DNA from: Bifidobacteriaceae bacterium
GTDB taxonomy: Bacteria > Actinomycetota > Actinomycetes > Actinomycetales > WQXJ01
Length of the DNA stretch: 33,834 nt
Direction: 5' to 3'
Assembly (NCBI GenBank): GCA_031272885.1
Contig: JAISSX010000063.1
Coordinates: 1-33,834 of the forward strand
Shown here: one piece after another, positions 1 through 7,940 of the stretch
Layout: the number at the start of each line of letters is the position of its first letter
Position numbering within the stretch: position 1 is the stretch's first letter
The notes under the pieces: model-generated
Seen by the model: the letters and a program-made list of their open reading frames with translations, nothing else
Database searches by the model: none
What the model was told of the DNA's origin: nothing
Program-made: the position numbers and the translations under genes

Positions 1-94
1 CGCGCCCGCTCCGGGCTCCCCGCGGGGTCCCCGCGCGCTCCGGGGCGCGGTTTCGGGTAAACCCGGGCGCCGGCGCCCCCCCTTAACCACGTAC

Positions 95-180
95 CCGTCC
101 CCAGTAACCCCGTCGCCCGTGTTACACGGAACCGTCCCCAGTAACCCCCCGTAACCCTCCGTAACCCTCCGTAACCCCCT
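95..180. repeat. Direct repeats upstream of argC
   Basis: The 17-mer CCGTCCCCAGTAACCCC occurs at 95-111 and again at 132-148. From 141 to 180 a decamer close to GTAACCCTCC is repeated four times head to tail. A shorter reverse copy (GTTAC) lies at 121. Positions 1-94 are extremely GC-rich with short palindromes (for example GCGCCGGCGC near 67-76) and no gene. The repeats end about 20 bases before the argC promoter. They could be slipped-strand repeats or protein-binding sites; nothing in the sequence decides this. Confidence 0.75.
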
Positions 181-201
181 GCAGTCCCCGCAGCTTGTTG
201 G

Positions 202-233
202 TTGACTATGCAAACCGGTGTATAGTCATGCGC
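202..233 (+). promoter_or_regulatory. argC promoter and putative ArgR operator
   Basis: A TATAGT -10 hexamer lies at 221-226 and the ATG at 234 follows after 7 bases, the usual geometry of an actinobacterial leaderless transcript. No Shine-Dalgarno sequence precedes this ATG. A 7-bp inverted repeat, TGACTAT (203-209) and ATAGTCA (222-228), overlaps the -10 box, as expected for an arginine-repressor (ARG box) operator. No good -35 is seen at 17 bp. The operator assignment is inference from position and from argR in the same operon. Confidence 0.55.
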
Positions 234-1307
234 ATGTCGTTTACTGTTGCCGTGGCCGGGGCGTCCGGGTACGCCGGGGGAGAGGTGCTGCGGTTGCTGG
301 CGGACCACCCGGACGCCATCGTTGGCGCCGTCACCGCCAACTCCAACGCCGGTGACCCACTGACCCAGCACCACCCGCACCTGGCCGGCCTGGCAGACAA
401 GGTGCTGCAACCCACCACGCCGGACGCGCTGGCCGGACACGACGTCATCGTGCTGGGGCTGCCGCACGGTACTTCGGGCCCGCTGGCGGCGGCGCTGGAA
501 CAGGTCTCTCCGGACTCGATCCTGGTTGACCTGGGGGCAGACCACCGGCTGGAATCAGCCGCGGACTGGGCCCATTACTACAAGTCGGAACACCCCGGCA
601 CCTGGACCTACGGCATGCCGGAACTGCTGACCGGCTGGGCCTGGCAGGGCGAGGTTCCCCCCAAGCAACGTGACCACCTACGCACCGCCAAGCGGATCGC
701 GGTACCCGGCTGCAACGTCACCGCCGTCACCCTGGCCCTGGCACCCGGCATCGCCGCCGGGCAACTCAGCCCCAAGGACCTGGTAGCGGTGCTGGCCTGC
801 GGCGTCAGCGGCGCCGGCAAGGCCCCCAAACCCCACCTGATCGCGGCCGAGATCCTGGGTGCCGCCAGCCCCTACCAGGTAGGCGGCGTCCACCGTCACA
901 TCCCCGAGATCCTGCAGAACCTGGCCAAGGCCGGCGGCGCCGGTGGCACCATCAGCTTCACGCCCACCCTGGTACCGATGTCGCGTGGCATCCTGGCCAC
1001 CTGCACCGCCCTGCCGGGGCCCGGCTTCGACCCGGCCATGCTGCGGCAGGCCTGGGAGCGGGCCTACGGTGATGAACGGTTCATCCACTTGCTCCCCGCC
1101 GGTACCTGGCCCAACACGGCCGCCACCCTGGGCGCCAACACGGCCCTGGTCCAGGTGGCCTACGATGAGCGGGCCGGCCGGGTGGTGGCCATTGCCGCCA
1201 TCGACAACCTGGTCAAGGGCACCGCAGGGGCCGCCATCCAGTCCATCAACCTGGCCCTTGGCCTGCCCGAATGGGCCGGCCTGACCGTGAACGGAGTAGC
1301 CCCATGA
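234..1307 (+). CDS. argC: N-acetyl-gamma-glutamyl-phosphate reductase
   Basis: ArgC is the NADPH-dependent reductase making N-acetylglutamate semialdehyde, third step of cytoplasmic arginine synthesis. The protein is about 357 residues. It opens with the dinucleotide-binding glycine loop GASGYAGGE (residues 9-17) and carries the catalytic cysteine in VPGCNVTAV, the actinobacterial form of the family's PGCYPT motif. An in-frame TTG exists at 195, but the ATG at 234 fits both the leaderless promoter and the family N-terminus ([15 protein letters not shown]), so I chose it. It is first in the arg operon and its stop overlaps the argJ start as ATGA. Identification is secure; only the exact start is open. 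Confidence 0.96.
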   Translation: MSFTVAVAGASGYAGGEVLRLLADHPDAIVGAVTANSNAGDPLTQHHPHLAGLADKVLQPTTPDALAGHDVIVLGLPHGTSGPLAAALEQVSPDSILVDLGADHRLESAADWAHYYKSEHPGTWTYGMPELLTGWAWQGEVPPKQRDHLRTAKRIAVPGCNVTAVTLALAPGIAAGQLSPKDLVAVLACGVSGAGKAPKPHLIAAEILGAASPYQVGGVHRHIPEILQNLAKAGGAGGTISFTPTLVPMSRGILATCTALPGPGFDPAMLRQAWERAYGDERFIHLLPAGTWPNTAATLGANTALVQVAYDERAGRVVAIAAIDNLVKGTAGAAIQSINLALGLPEWAGLTVNGVAP

Positions 1308-2476
1308 GCGTCACCTTCCCCGCCGGCTTCAAGGCGGCGGGTGTGACAGCCGGCCTAAAGGTCTCGGGTAAACCGGACCTGGCGCTGGTGGTGAACCAGG
1401 GCCCGGCCCCGGCCGCGGCCGCCGTCTTCACCTCGAACCGCTTCCCGGCCGCGCCGGTGCAGTACTGCCGCCAAGTGCTGGCCGCCGGCGCCACGCCTAC
1501 CGCCGTGGTGCTCAACTCCGGTGGCGCCAACGCCTGCACAGGAGAGCAAGGTATGGCCGATGCCGTCGCCATGGCCGAGGCCGCCGCGCTCGCCTTGGGC
1601 CTGTCGCCCGACCAGGTCTTGGTTTGCTCTACCGGCATGATCGGCGAGTTGCTGCCAATGGCGAAGGTGAGGGACGGCATCGGGCAGGCGGTAGAGGAGT
1701 TGGCCGATGGCGAGCCGGCCGGTACCGCTGCCGCGCAAGCCATCATGACCACGGACACGGTGGACAAACAGGTGGCGGTGAGTTCCCCGGCCGGTTGGAA
1801 GATCGGCAGCATGGCGAAGGGTGCCGGCATGCTGGCGCCCGGCCTGGCGACAATGCTGGTGGTGCTGACCACCGACGCGATCCTGGCCCAGGCGGACGCC
1901 CAGGCGGCGCTGAAGGAGGCGACCAGGCTCAGCTTCGACCGGGCCGATTCGGATGGCTGCATGTCTACCAACGACACGGTGATCCTGCTGGCCTCGGGCG
2001 CCAGCGGCGTGGTGGCCGATCCGTCTGTGTTCACCACAGCGCTGACCTTCGTCTGCCAGCGGCTGGCCCAACTGCTGATCGGCGACGCCGAAGGCGCCCA
2101 CCACGACATCGCCATCACAGTGGCCGGGGCCACCAGCGAGGCGGCGGCCGAGGCGGTGGGACGCGCCATCGCCCGCTCCAACCTGTTCAAGACGGCCATG
2201 GCGGGCGGTGACCCGAACTGGGGGCGCATCCTGGCGGCGGCAGGTACGGTGCCGGCCGAGGTGGCGCCGTACGACCCGGGCCGGGTGGACGTCACCATCA
2301 ACGGTGTCACGGTGTGCCGGGGCGGTGGCGTGGGCGACCCGCGGGAGGGCGTTGACCTGAGCGGGCGCCAGGTGGAGATTGTGGTTGACCTGAAGGTGGG
2401 GCCGGCCCAGGCCACGATTCTGACCAACGACCTCACGCATGACTACGTGAGCATCAACGCGGACTATTCGACATGA
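1304..2476 (+). CDS. argJ: Glutamate N-acetyltransferase / amino-acid acetyltransferase
   Basis: ArgJ transfers the acetyl group from N-acetylornithine to glutamate (and often also uses acetyl-CoA), which makes the pathway cyclic. Length is 390 residues, normal for the family. The autocatalytic cleavage site is visible in [15 protein letters not shown]: cleavage should fall between Ala182 and Thr183, with Thr183 becoming the N-terminal nucleophile of the beta chain. The ATG at 1304 overlaps the argC stop and has a CGGAG ribosome site at 1292; a longer reading frame from 1271 lies inside argC and is not conserved in character. ArgJ suggests that separate argA and argE may be unnecessary, though bifunctionality cannot be proved from sequence alone. 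Confidence 0.96.
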   Translation: MSVTFPAGFKAAGVTAGLKVSGKPDLALVVNQGPAPAAAAVFTSNRFPAAPVQYCRQVLAAGATPTAVVLNSGGANACTGEQGMADAVAMAEAAALALGLSPDQVLVCSTGMIGELLPMAKVRDGIGQAVEELADGEPAGTAAAQAIMTTDTVDKQVAVSSPAGWKIGSMAKGAGMLAPGLATMLVVLTTDAILAQADAQAALKEATRLSFDRADSDGCMSTNDTVILLASGASGVVADPSVFTTALTFVCQRLAQLLIGDAEGAHHDIAITVAGATSEAAAEAVGRAIARSNLFKTAMAGGDPNWGRILAAAGTVPAEVAPYDPGRVDVTINGVTVCRGGGVGDPREGVDLSGRQVEIVVDLKVGPAQATILTNDLTHDYVSINADYST

Positions 2477-3444
2477 GCGACCCGGATTTCATTTTCAACA
2501 CGCGGACGGACCTCAGGGCCGATCAGAAGGCCGAGGTGCTGATAGAAGCGCTGCCGTGGCTACTCAAATTTGCCGGCGCCGTGGTGGTGGTCAAGTACGG
2601 CGGTAACGCCATGGTGGACGAATCGCTCAAGGCCGCCTTCGCGCAGGACATGGTGTTCCTGCGCCGGGTGGGGCTGAAACCCGTGGTGGTGCACGGCGGC
2701 GGCCCGCAGATCAACTCGATGCTGCGGCGGCTGGGGATCCAGTCGGAGTTCCAGGGGGGGCTCAGGGTCACCACTCCGGAAACCATGGACGTGGTGCGGA
2801 TGGTGCTGACCGGGCAGGTGTCGCGCGAACTGGTGGGGCTGATCAACGCCCACGGACCGTTCGCGGTGGGCATGTCTGGCGAGGACGCCGCCCTGTTCCA
2901 GGCCAAGCGGCGCACGGCCGAGGTGGACGGCATGGAACTGGACGTTGGCCTGGTCGGTGACGTGGCCCGGGTCAACCCGGGGGCGGTGCGGGACCTGCTC
3001 GATGCCGGGCGCATCCCCGTCGTTTCGACCGTGGCGCCGGACATGCAGGACGCCACCCAGGTGTTGAACATCAACGCCGACACGGCGGCGGCCGCGCTGG
3101 CGGTCGCGCTGGGGGCCCGCAAACTGGTCATTTTGACGGACGTGGAGGGGCTCTACCGCAACTGGCCGGACCAGGGTTCCCTGATCCGGCGGCTGACCGC
3201 CAACGAATTGGCGGAGATGCTGCCCAACCTGGAAAGCGGCATGCGGCCCAAGATGGAGGCCTGCCTGCGGGCGGTGCGCCAGGGCGTGCCGCAGGCACAC
3301 GTCATCGACGGCCGTCAGCCGCACTCGCTGCTGACCGAGATCTTCACGGCCGAGGGGGTAGGCACCATGGTGACCGACCCGCCGCAGCCGCCCCCTGCGA
3401 TCGGGGGCCCCCGGGCCCGCACTAGGAAGGAGACCACGCCATGA
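2473..3444 (+). CDS. argB: Acetylglutamate kinase
   Basis: ArgB phosphorylates N-acetylglutamate and is normally the arginine-feedback-sensitive step in organisms using ArgJ. The 323-residue protein has the amino-acid-kinase signatures [10 protein letters not shown] near residue 38 (ATP phosphate binding) and [10 protein letters not shown] near residue 73 (substrate binding), and ILTDVEGLY near residue 224. The N-terminal helix of about 30 residues before the kinase fold is typical of arginine-inhibited, hexameric ArgB. The last 20 or so residues are a Pro/Arg-rich tail ([18 protein letters not shown]) beyond the usual end. Start and stop each overlap the neighbours by ATGA, so translation is probably coupled. 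Confidence 0.96.
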   Translation: MSDPDFIFNTRTDLRADQKAEVLIEALPWLLKFAGAVVVVKYGGNAMVDESLKAAFAQDMVFLRRVGLKPVVVHGGGPQINSMLRRLGIQSEFQGGLRVTTPETMDVVRMVLTGQVSRELVGLINAHGPFAVGMSGEDAALFQAKRRTAEVDGMELDVGLVGDVARVNPGAVRDLLDAGRIPVVSTVAPDMQDATQVLNINADTAAAALAVALGARKLVILTDVEGLYRNWPDQGSLIRRLTANELAEMLPNLESGMRPKMEACLRAVRQGVPQAHVIDGRQPHSLLTEIFTAEGVGTMVTDPPQPPPAIGGPRARTRKETTP

Positions 3445-4673
3445 CCCGTTCCGAGACTTTCCTTGAGCAATACCGCCAGGTCATCACGCCGCTGTTCCGG
3501 CCGGACCTGGTATTGGAGCGTGGCCAGGGCGCGTACGTCTGGGATCCCGATGGCATCCGCTACCTGGACCTGATGAGCGGTATCGCCGTGACCGCCATCG
3601 GGCACGCCCACCCGGCCTGGGTGCGGGCGGTGGCGCAACAGGCGGGCGTGCTGGCCCACACCTCCAACCTGTACGCCAACGAGCCGCAGATTGCCCTGGC
3701 GGCCAAGCTGCTGGAGTTGGCGGGGGCGGGGCCGGAGGGCAAGGTCTACTTCGGCAACTCGGGCGCGGAGGCCAACGAGGCGGCGCTCAAGACGGCGCTG
3801 CTGACCGGCAAGCACCGCGTGCTGGCGCTGGATGGTTCTTTCCATGGCCGCACCCTTGGGGCCCTGTCGCTGACTCACAAGGAGGCCTACCGCAAGCCCT
3901 ATGACGGCTTCACCGGCCAGGTCCAGTTCCTGCCGGCTGGTGATCTAGAGGCGCTTGAGATGGCCCTGCGGGAGGACGACGTGGCGGTGCTCTGTCTGGA
4001 AGTGATCCAGGGGGAGCGCGGCGTGGTGCCGTTGCCGCCCGGCTACGTGGCGGCCGCCCGGCGCCTGACCCGCGAGCACGGCGCCCTGCTTTGGATCGAT
4101 GAGGTGCAGACCGGCATCGGGCGCACCGGCGCCTGGTTCGCCTACCGCAACCCGGCCCTGGTGTCTGAGCCGGTGGTGCCTGACCTGGTGACGGCGGCCA
4201 AGGCCTTGGGTGGCGGTTTCCCCATCGGCGCCTGCCTGATGCTGACCGAGCCGGCCGCCTCGCTGTTCACGCCCGGCCTGCACGGCACCACCTTCGGCGG
4301 CGGGCCGCTGGCTTGCGCCGCCGCCCTGGCCACCCTTGGTGTGATTGAGCATGAAGGCCTGCTTGAGCATGCTCGCGTTGTGGGCGATGCTTGGCGGCGG
4401 GACTTGAGCATGCTCGACGGCGTGACCTCGGTCAGGGGTCAGGGCCAGCACACGGCGTTTGTGCTGGAGCAGCCGGTGGCCCCCCAGGTGGTGGCGCTGG
4501 CCGCCAAGGCGGGTGCTCCCGGCGGGCCGGACGGCTTCTTGATCAACGCCACCGGGCCCGATACTCTCCGCCTGGCCCCAGCCCTGATTCTGACCGCCGA
4601 ACAGGCGGCCACGTTCACGGCCGCCCTGCCCGGCCTGTTGGCCGCCGCCATCCAGGAGGAGAACCCGTCATGA
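3441..4673 (+). CDS. argD: Acetylornithine aminotransferase
   Basis: This PLP-dependent class III aminotransferase converts N-acetylglutamate semialdehyde to N-acetylornithine using glutamate. The protein is 410 residues. It shows the cofactor aspartate in [14 protein letters not shown] and the Schiff-base lysine in [28 protein letters not shown] is the phosphate-binding region. AGGAAGGAG at about 3423 gives a strong ribosome site and the ATG overlaps the argB stop. The end overlaps the argF start by ATGA. Two copies of the palindrome GAGCATGCTC (4365-4374, 4406-4415) lie in the gene and look incidental. It may also act on succinyl-diaminopimelate, as in related organisms; this is known of the family, not visible here. 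Confidence 0.96.
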   Translation: MTRSETFLEQYRQVITPLFRPDLVLERGQGAYVWDPDGIRYLDLMSGIAVTAIGHAHPAWVRAVAQQAGVLAHTSNLYANEPQIALAAKLLELAGAGPEGKVYFGNSGAEANEAALKTALLTGKHRVLALDGSFHGRTLGALSLTHKEAYRKPYDGFTGQVQFLPAGDLEALEMALREDDVAVLCLEVIQGERGVVPLPPGYVAAARRLTREHGALLWIDEVQTGIGRTGAWFAYRNPALVSEPVVPDLVTAAKALGGGFPIGACLMLTEPAASLFTPGLHGTTFGGGPLACAAALATLGVIEHEGLLEHARVVGDAWRRDLSMLDGVTSVRGQGQHTAFVLEQPVAPQVVALAAKAGAPGGPDGFLINATGPDTLRLAPALILTAEQAATFTAALPGLLAAAIQEENPS

Positions 4674-5620
4674 CCCTGCGCCACTTCTTGAAGGACACCG
4701 CCATCAGCCACGACGAGCAGGCGGCCATCTTGCGCCTGGCCATGGAAATCAAGGCCGACCGGCTGAAGTACCAGCCGCTGGCCGGGCCCAAGGCCGTGGC
4801 CATCTTGACCGACAAGCCGACGCTGCGCACCCAGGTCAGCTTCACGGTTGGCGTGGCCGAACTGGGCGGCTACCCCATGTTCGTGGACGGCAACCTGGTG
4901 GCCATCGGCAAGCGTGAGTCGATCAGTGACGTGTCGAAAGTGCTGGGGCGGATGTGCCACGCCATCGTTTGGCGCACCTACGGCCAGGAGCGCATCGAGG
5001 AGATGGCCAGCGTTGTCAGCGTGCCGGTGGTTAACGCCCTGACCGATGACTACCACCCGTGCCAGGTGTTGGCCGATCTGCAGACGGTCGCGGAAGCCCT
5101 GGGCGGGGTGGACAAGCTGCCCGGCGCCAAACTGGCCTACTTCGGCGACGGCGGCAACAACATGGCCCACTCCTATCTGCTGGGTGGCGCCCTGGCCGGC
5201 ATGCACGTGGTGATCGCCACGCCATCGGCCTACCCACCCAAGCCGGAAATCCTGGCGGAAGCCCAGGCCGTGGCCTCACGGGAAGGGGGGTCGGTGACCG
5301 TCACCGATGACCCGGTGGCGGCGGCTACCGGGGCGGACGCCATCGCCACCGACACCTGGGTGTCGATGGGCATGGAGGGCGACGCCGAGGCCCGCCAGGC
5401 GCCGTTTGTGCCGTTCCGGGTTGATGCGGCGTTGATGGCCATGGCCAAACCCAGCGCCATCTTCATCCACTGCCTGCCGGCCTACCGCGGCAAAGAGATG
5501 ACGGCGGACGTCATCGACGGCCTGCAGTCCCGCGTCTTCGACGAGGCGGAGAACCGCCTGCACGCCCAGAAAGCCCTGCTCATCTGGTTGCTGCAGCAAC
5601 TTGAGGGCACCGAAAGCTAG
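4670..5620 (+). CDS. argF: Ornithine carbamoyltransferase
   Basis: ArgF makes citrulline from ornithine and carbamoyl phosphate in the cytoplasm. The 316-residue protein has the ornithine-side HCLPAYRG motif, the DDYHPCQ motif and FGDGGNNMAHS, and matches actinobacterial OTCases along its length. The carbamoyl-phosphate motif, usually STRTR, reads TLRTQ (in KPTLRTQVSF): the central Arg-Thr pair is kept, but Ser-Thr and the last Arg are replaced. The ATG at 4670 overlaps the argD stop and follows the ribosome site AGGAGGAG (4654-4661). A longer open frame from 4391 lies inside argD and is rejected. OTCase rather than acetylornithine carbamoyltransferase is favoured by overall similarity and context. 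Confidence 0.94.
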   Translation: MTLRHFLKDTAISHDEQAAILRLAMEIKADRLKYQPLAGPKAVAILTDKPTLRTQVSFTVGVAELGGYPMFVDGNLVAIGKRESISDVSKVLGRMCHAIVWRTYGQERIEEMASVVSVPVVNALTDDYHPCQVLADLQTVAEALGGVDKLPGAKLAYFGDGGNNMAHSYLLGGALAGMHVVIATPSAYPPKPEILAEAQAVASREGGSVTVTDDPVAAATGADAIATDTWVSMGMEGDAEARQAPFVPFRVDAALMAMAKPSAIFIHCLPAYRGKEMTADVIDGLQSRVFDEAENRLHAQKALLIWLLQQLEGTES

Positions 5621-5627
5621 GTGCCCG

Positions 5628-6152
5628 ATGCCGCTGCCTCCCACCAAGGCCGCCCGCCACGCCCTGATCCGCCAGATCGTGGGCCAGGGGCAGGTCAAGT
5701 CCCAAACCGCTCTGGCCGTGTTGCTGGCCAAGGCGGGGATGGAGGTGACCCAAGCGACACTGTCGCGCGACCTGGAGGAGTTGCGGGCAGACAAGGTGCG
5801 CCTGCCGGACGGCCAGCGGGTCTACGTGGTGCCGCCCGAAGGTGGCCTGGAGCCGGATGCGGCCGGGGGAGCCGTTGGGGTGGCCCACCGCGAAATGCTG
5901 GCCGCCCGCCTGGGCCGGCTGGCGGCCGAACTGCTGGTCTCGGTCGAGGCGGCCGGCCAGATGGTGGTGCTGCGCACCCCACCCGGCGGCGCGCACCTGC
6001 TGGCCAGCGCCATCGACCAATCCGTCCTACCCGGCGTGATGGGCACCATCGCCGGGGACGACACCATCATGGTGGCCTGCCGCGCCCCGGCCGAGGCCGG
6101 GCAGGCGGCCGCCCGCTTTTTGGAACTAGCGAAGGAGAACGCCCATGACTGA
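5628..6152 (+). CDS. argR: Arginine repressor ArgR
   Basis: ArgR is the hexameric arginine-dependent repressor of the arg genes. The N-terminal winged-helix domain contains [28 protein letters not shown], shown here by its hallmark TQATLSRDL; the C-terminal oligomerisation and arginine-binding domain has the motif [11 protein letters not shown]. From the ATG at 5628 the protein is 174 residues, close to family size. An upstream in-frame TTG at 5601 would lie inside argF. The ATG sits in a copy of the dispersed word GTGCCCGATG, with AGG five bases upstream. Its position between argF and argG is the standard actinobacterial order, and it likely controls the inverted repeat before argC. Confidence 0.94.
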   Translation: MPLPPTKAARHALIRQIVGQGQVKSQTALAVLLAKAGMEVTQATLSRDLEELRADKVRLPDGQRVYVVPPEGGLEPDAAGGAVGVAHREMLAARLGRLAAELLVSVEAAGQMVVLRTPPGGAHLLASAIDQSVLPGVMGTIAGDDTIMVACRAPAEAGQAAARFLELAKENAHD

Positions 6153-7359
6153 CCGCGTAGTGCTGGCCTATTCCGGTGGCCTTGACACGTCCGTTTCGAT
6201 CGGCTGGATCGGTGAAGCCACCGGGGCCGAGGTGATCGCCGTGGCGGTGGACGTGGGCCAAGGCGGCGAGAACCTAGAGACCATCCGCCAGCGCGCCCTG
6301 GCCTGCGGCGCCGTGGAGGCGTACGTGGCGGACGTGCGCGAAGAGTTCGCCACCGAATACTGCATGCCGGCCCTGGCCGCCAACGCCCTCTACATGGACC
6401 GTTATCCGCTGGTCAGCGCGCTGAGCCGGCCCGCCATCGTGAAACACCTGGTGCGGGCGGCACGCGAGTTCGGTGCCGGCACGGTGGCGCACGGCTGCAC
6501 CGGTAAGGGCAACGACCAGGTGCGGTTCGAGGTGTCCATCACGTCATTGGCGCCGGACCTGAAGTGCATCGCGCCGGTGCGTGACCTGGCCCTGACCCGG
6601 GCGGCCGCCATCGAATACGCGGAGCGCCACGCCCTGCCTATTGAACAGACCAAGTCCTCCCCGTTCTCGGTCGATCAGAACGTGTGGGGCCGGGCGGTTG
6701 AAACCGGCTACCTGGAGGACATCTGGAACGCCCCCACCAAGGACGTCTACACCTACACCGATGACCCCACCTTCCCGCCGGTCGAAGACGAGGTGGTGAT
6801 CACGTTCGAGAAGGGCGTGCCGGTCGCCATCGACGGCGTGGCGGTGACGCCGCTGCAGGCCATCCAAGAGATGAACCGGCGGGCGGGCGCCCAGGGCATT
6901 GGCCGGATCGACATGGTGGAAGACCGCCTGGTGGGCATCAAGTCCCGCGAGATCTACGAGGCCCCCGGCGCCATGGCGCTGATCGAGGCGCACCGCGACC
7001 TGGAGGGTGTGACCGTGGAGCGCGAACTGGCGCGCTTCAAGCGCACCGTGGGCGCGCGCTGGACCGAGCTGGTCTACGACGGCCAGTGGTTCAGCCCGTT
7101 GAAGCGGGCCCTGGACCAGTTCCTGGTGGAAACCCAGCAGTACGTCAGCGGCGACATCCGGATGACGCTGCACGGCGGCCGGGCCACGGTGACCGGCCGG
7201 CGCTCCGACACGTCGCTATATGACTTCAACCTGGCCACCTACGACGAGGGCGACACCTACGACCAGTCGCAGGCCCGCGGTTTCATCGAGATTTTCGGCA
7301 TGCAGTCCAAGCTGGCGGCCGCCCGCGACGCCCGCTTCGGCAAAGGCGTGGTGCTGTAG
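6145..7359 (+). CDS. argG: Argininosuccinate synthase
   Basis: ArgG joins citrulline and aspartate with ATP cleavage to give argininosuccinate. The 404-residue protein begins with the PP-loop ATP-binding motif [10 protein letters not shown] and has [14 protein letters not shown], both diagnostic. It is of the standard bacterial length. GAAGGAG at 6131-6137 gives a strong ribosome site, and the start overlaps the end of argR by 8 bases. It is the last gene of the arg operon here: argH does not follow within the window, and the sequence downstream is a repeat block without a clear terminator. Confidence 0.97.
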   Translation: MTDRVVLAYSGGLDTSVSIGWIGEATGAEVIAVAVDVGQGGENLETIRQRALACGAVEAYVADVREEFATEYCMPALAANALYMDRYPLVSALSRPAIVKHLVRAAREFGAGTVAHGCTGKGNDQVRFEVSITSLAPDLKCIAPVRDLALTRAAAIEYAERHALPIEQTKSSPFSVDQNVWGRAVETGYLEDIWNAPTKDVYTYTDDPTFPPVEDEVVITFEKGVPVAIDGVAVTPLQAIQEMNRRAGAQGIGRIDMVEDRLVGIKSREIYEAPGAMALIEAHRDLEGVTVERELARFKRTVGARWTELVYDGQWFSPLKRALDQFLVETQQYVSGDIRMTLHGGRATVTGRRSDTSLYDFNLATYDEGDTYDQSQARGFIEIFGMQSKLAAARDARFGKGVVL

Positions 7360-7384
7360 CTCAGGGCCGGCTCCGCCCAAAATG

Positions 7385-7576
7385 GGGACCCAATCGCCTA
7401 TTTGGTACGGGTCGGTGCCCGATGGCGCCCGGTTCCTAAGTCGCTTGTGGCACCCCAGGCTTGGGCGCCATCGGGACTAAGTCCCTCACCTGCACAAACG
7501 CGAAGCATGCCCGGGGGGCCAAACCAGGAGTGCCTCGGCCTCGGCCCCACCTGTACCAAATCGGCGATTTGGTCCC
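7385..7576. repeat. Nested inverted-repeat element, gene-less block after argG
   Basis: The gene-less stretch 7360-7664 contains a 192-bp element. Its outer arms (7385-7408 and 7553-7576) are 24-bp inverted repeats matching at 22 positions. Inside lies a perfect 13-bp inverted pair, CCCGATGGCGCCC (7418-7430) and GGGCGCCATCGGG (7463-7475), followed by the 13-nt palindrome GGGACTAAGTCCC (7473-7485). The right outer arm is itself a hairpin, ACCAAATC-GGC-GATTTGGT (7555-7573). No coding gene is convincing in it on either strand. The structure resembles a small non-autonomous or REP/BIME-type element. Confidence 0.7.
7415..7429 (+). repeat. Dispersed 15-nt word, perfect copy
   Basis: GTGCCCGATGGCGCC. 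Other perfect copies are at 21141-21155 (reverse) and 29807-29821; near copies are listed in the findings. Confidence 0.8.
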
Positions 7577-7664
7577 TCTTTCGCCTACCGGTGAGGTTTG
7601 CGACCCCGGTTGGCAGGCCTCCCAGACTTCGAAAGCCCGACAGTCCCGGCTAGGCTTGTCTCTC

Positions 7665-7835
7665 GTGGATGACGCACGCCGAACGATTGAAGCCGGTGCC
7701 GCCCGGGCGGCCGGCCACGTGTCCACGCCTGCGGATTGGCAGCGGTTTGCAGCCCTAACGGCCGACCTGCGCCGACCGGACTTCGAAGAACGCGCGTGGG
7801 CGCATGCCAACGAGGGCGACGCTCTCTGGGAGTGA
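7665..7835 (+). CDS. Small hypothetical protein
   Basis: I do not recognise this 56-residue protein. It begins at a GTG and reads VDDARRTIEAGAARAAG and so on, ending AWAHANEGDALWE. It is hydrophilic, predicted helical, with alternating acidic and basic residues and no membrane segment or cysteine. Third codon positions are mostly G or C, like real genes here. A TAGGCT hexamer at 7651-7656 lies 8 bases before the GTG, compatible with a leaderless start; there is no ribosome site. The open frame extends upstream to 7461 but that part runs through the inverted-repeat element and is not gene-like. It could be a cytoplasmic small protein or a decayed remnant. Confidence 0.5.
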   Translation: MDDARRTIEAGAARAAGHVSTPADWQRFAALTADLRRPDFEERAWAHANEGDALWE

Positions 7836-7940
7836 GTTGTTGCTCACATTTTGGGCCTGGTTAGTGGCTTAGGCCCCCACAAGCAACGCATACTGAGGGA
7901 TAAGCCCCAGAATCGCTGTCCGTAGATTCAAGGGGGCCCC

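Noticed and set aside
1-60. Terminator of an upstream gene
   Set aside because: Short GC palindromes are present, but there is no T-run and the upstream gene is outside the window.
4345-4415. GAGCATGCTC palindromes in argD as an operator
   Set aside because: Only two copies in coding sequence, not near a promoter; probably chance codon use.
7436-7810. 124-codon minus-strand frame over the inverted-repeat element
   Set aside because: It is made largely of the repeat arms read in reverse and has no gene-like features.
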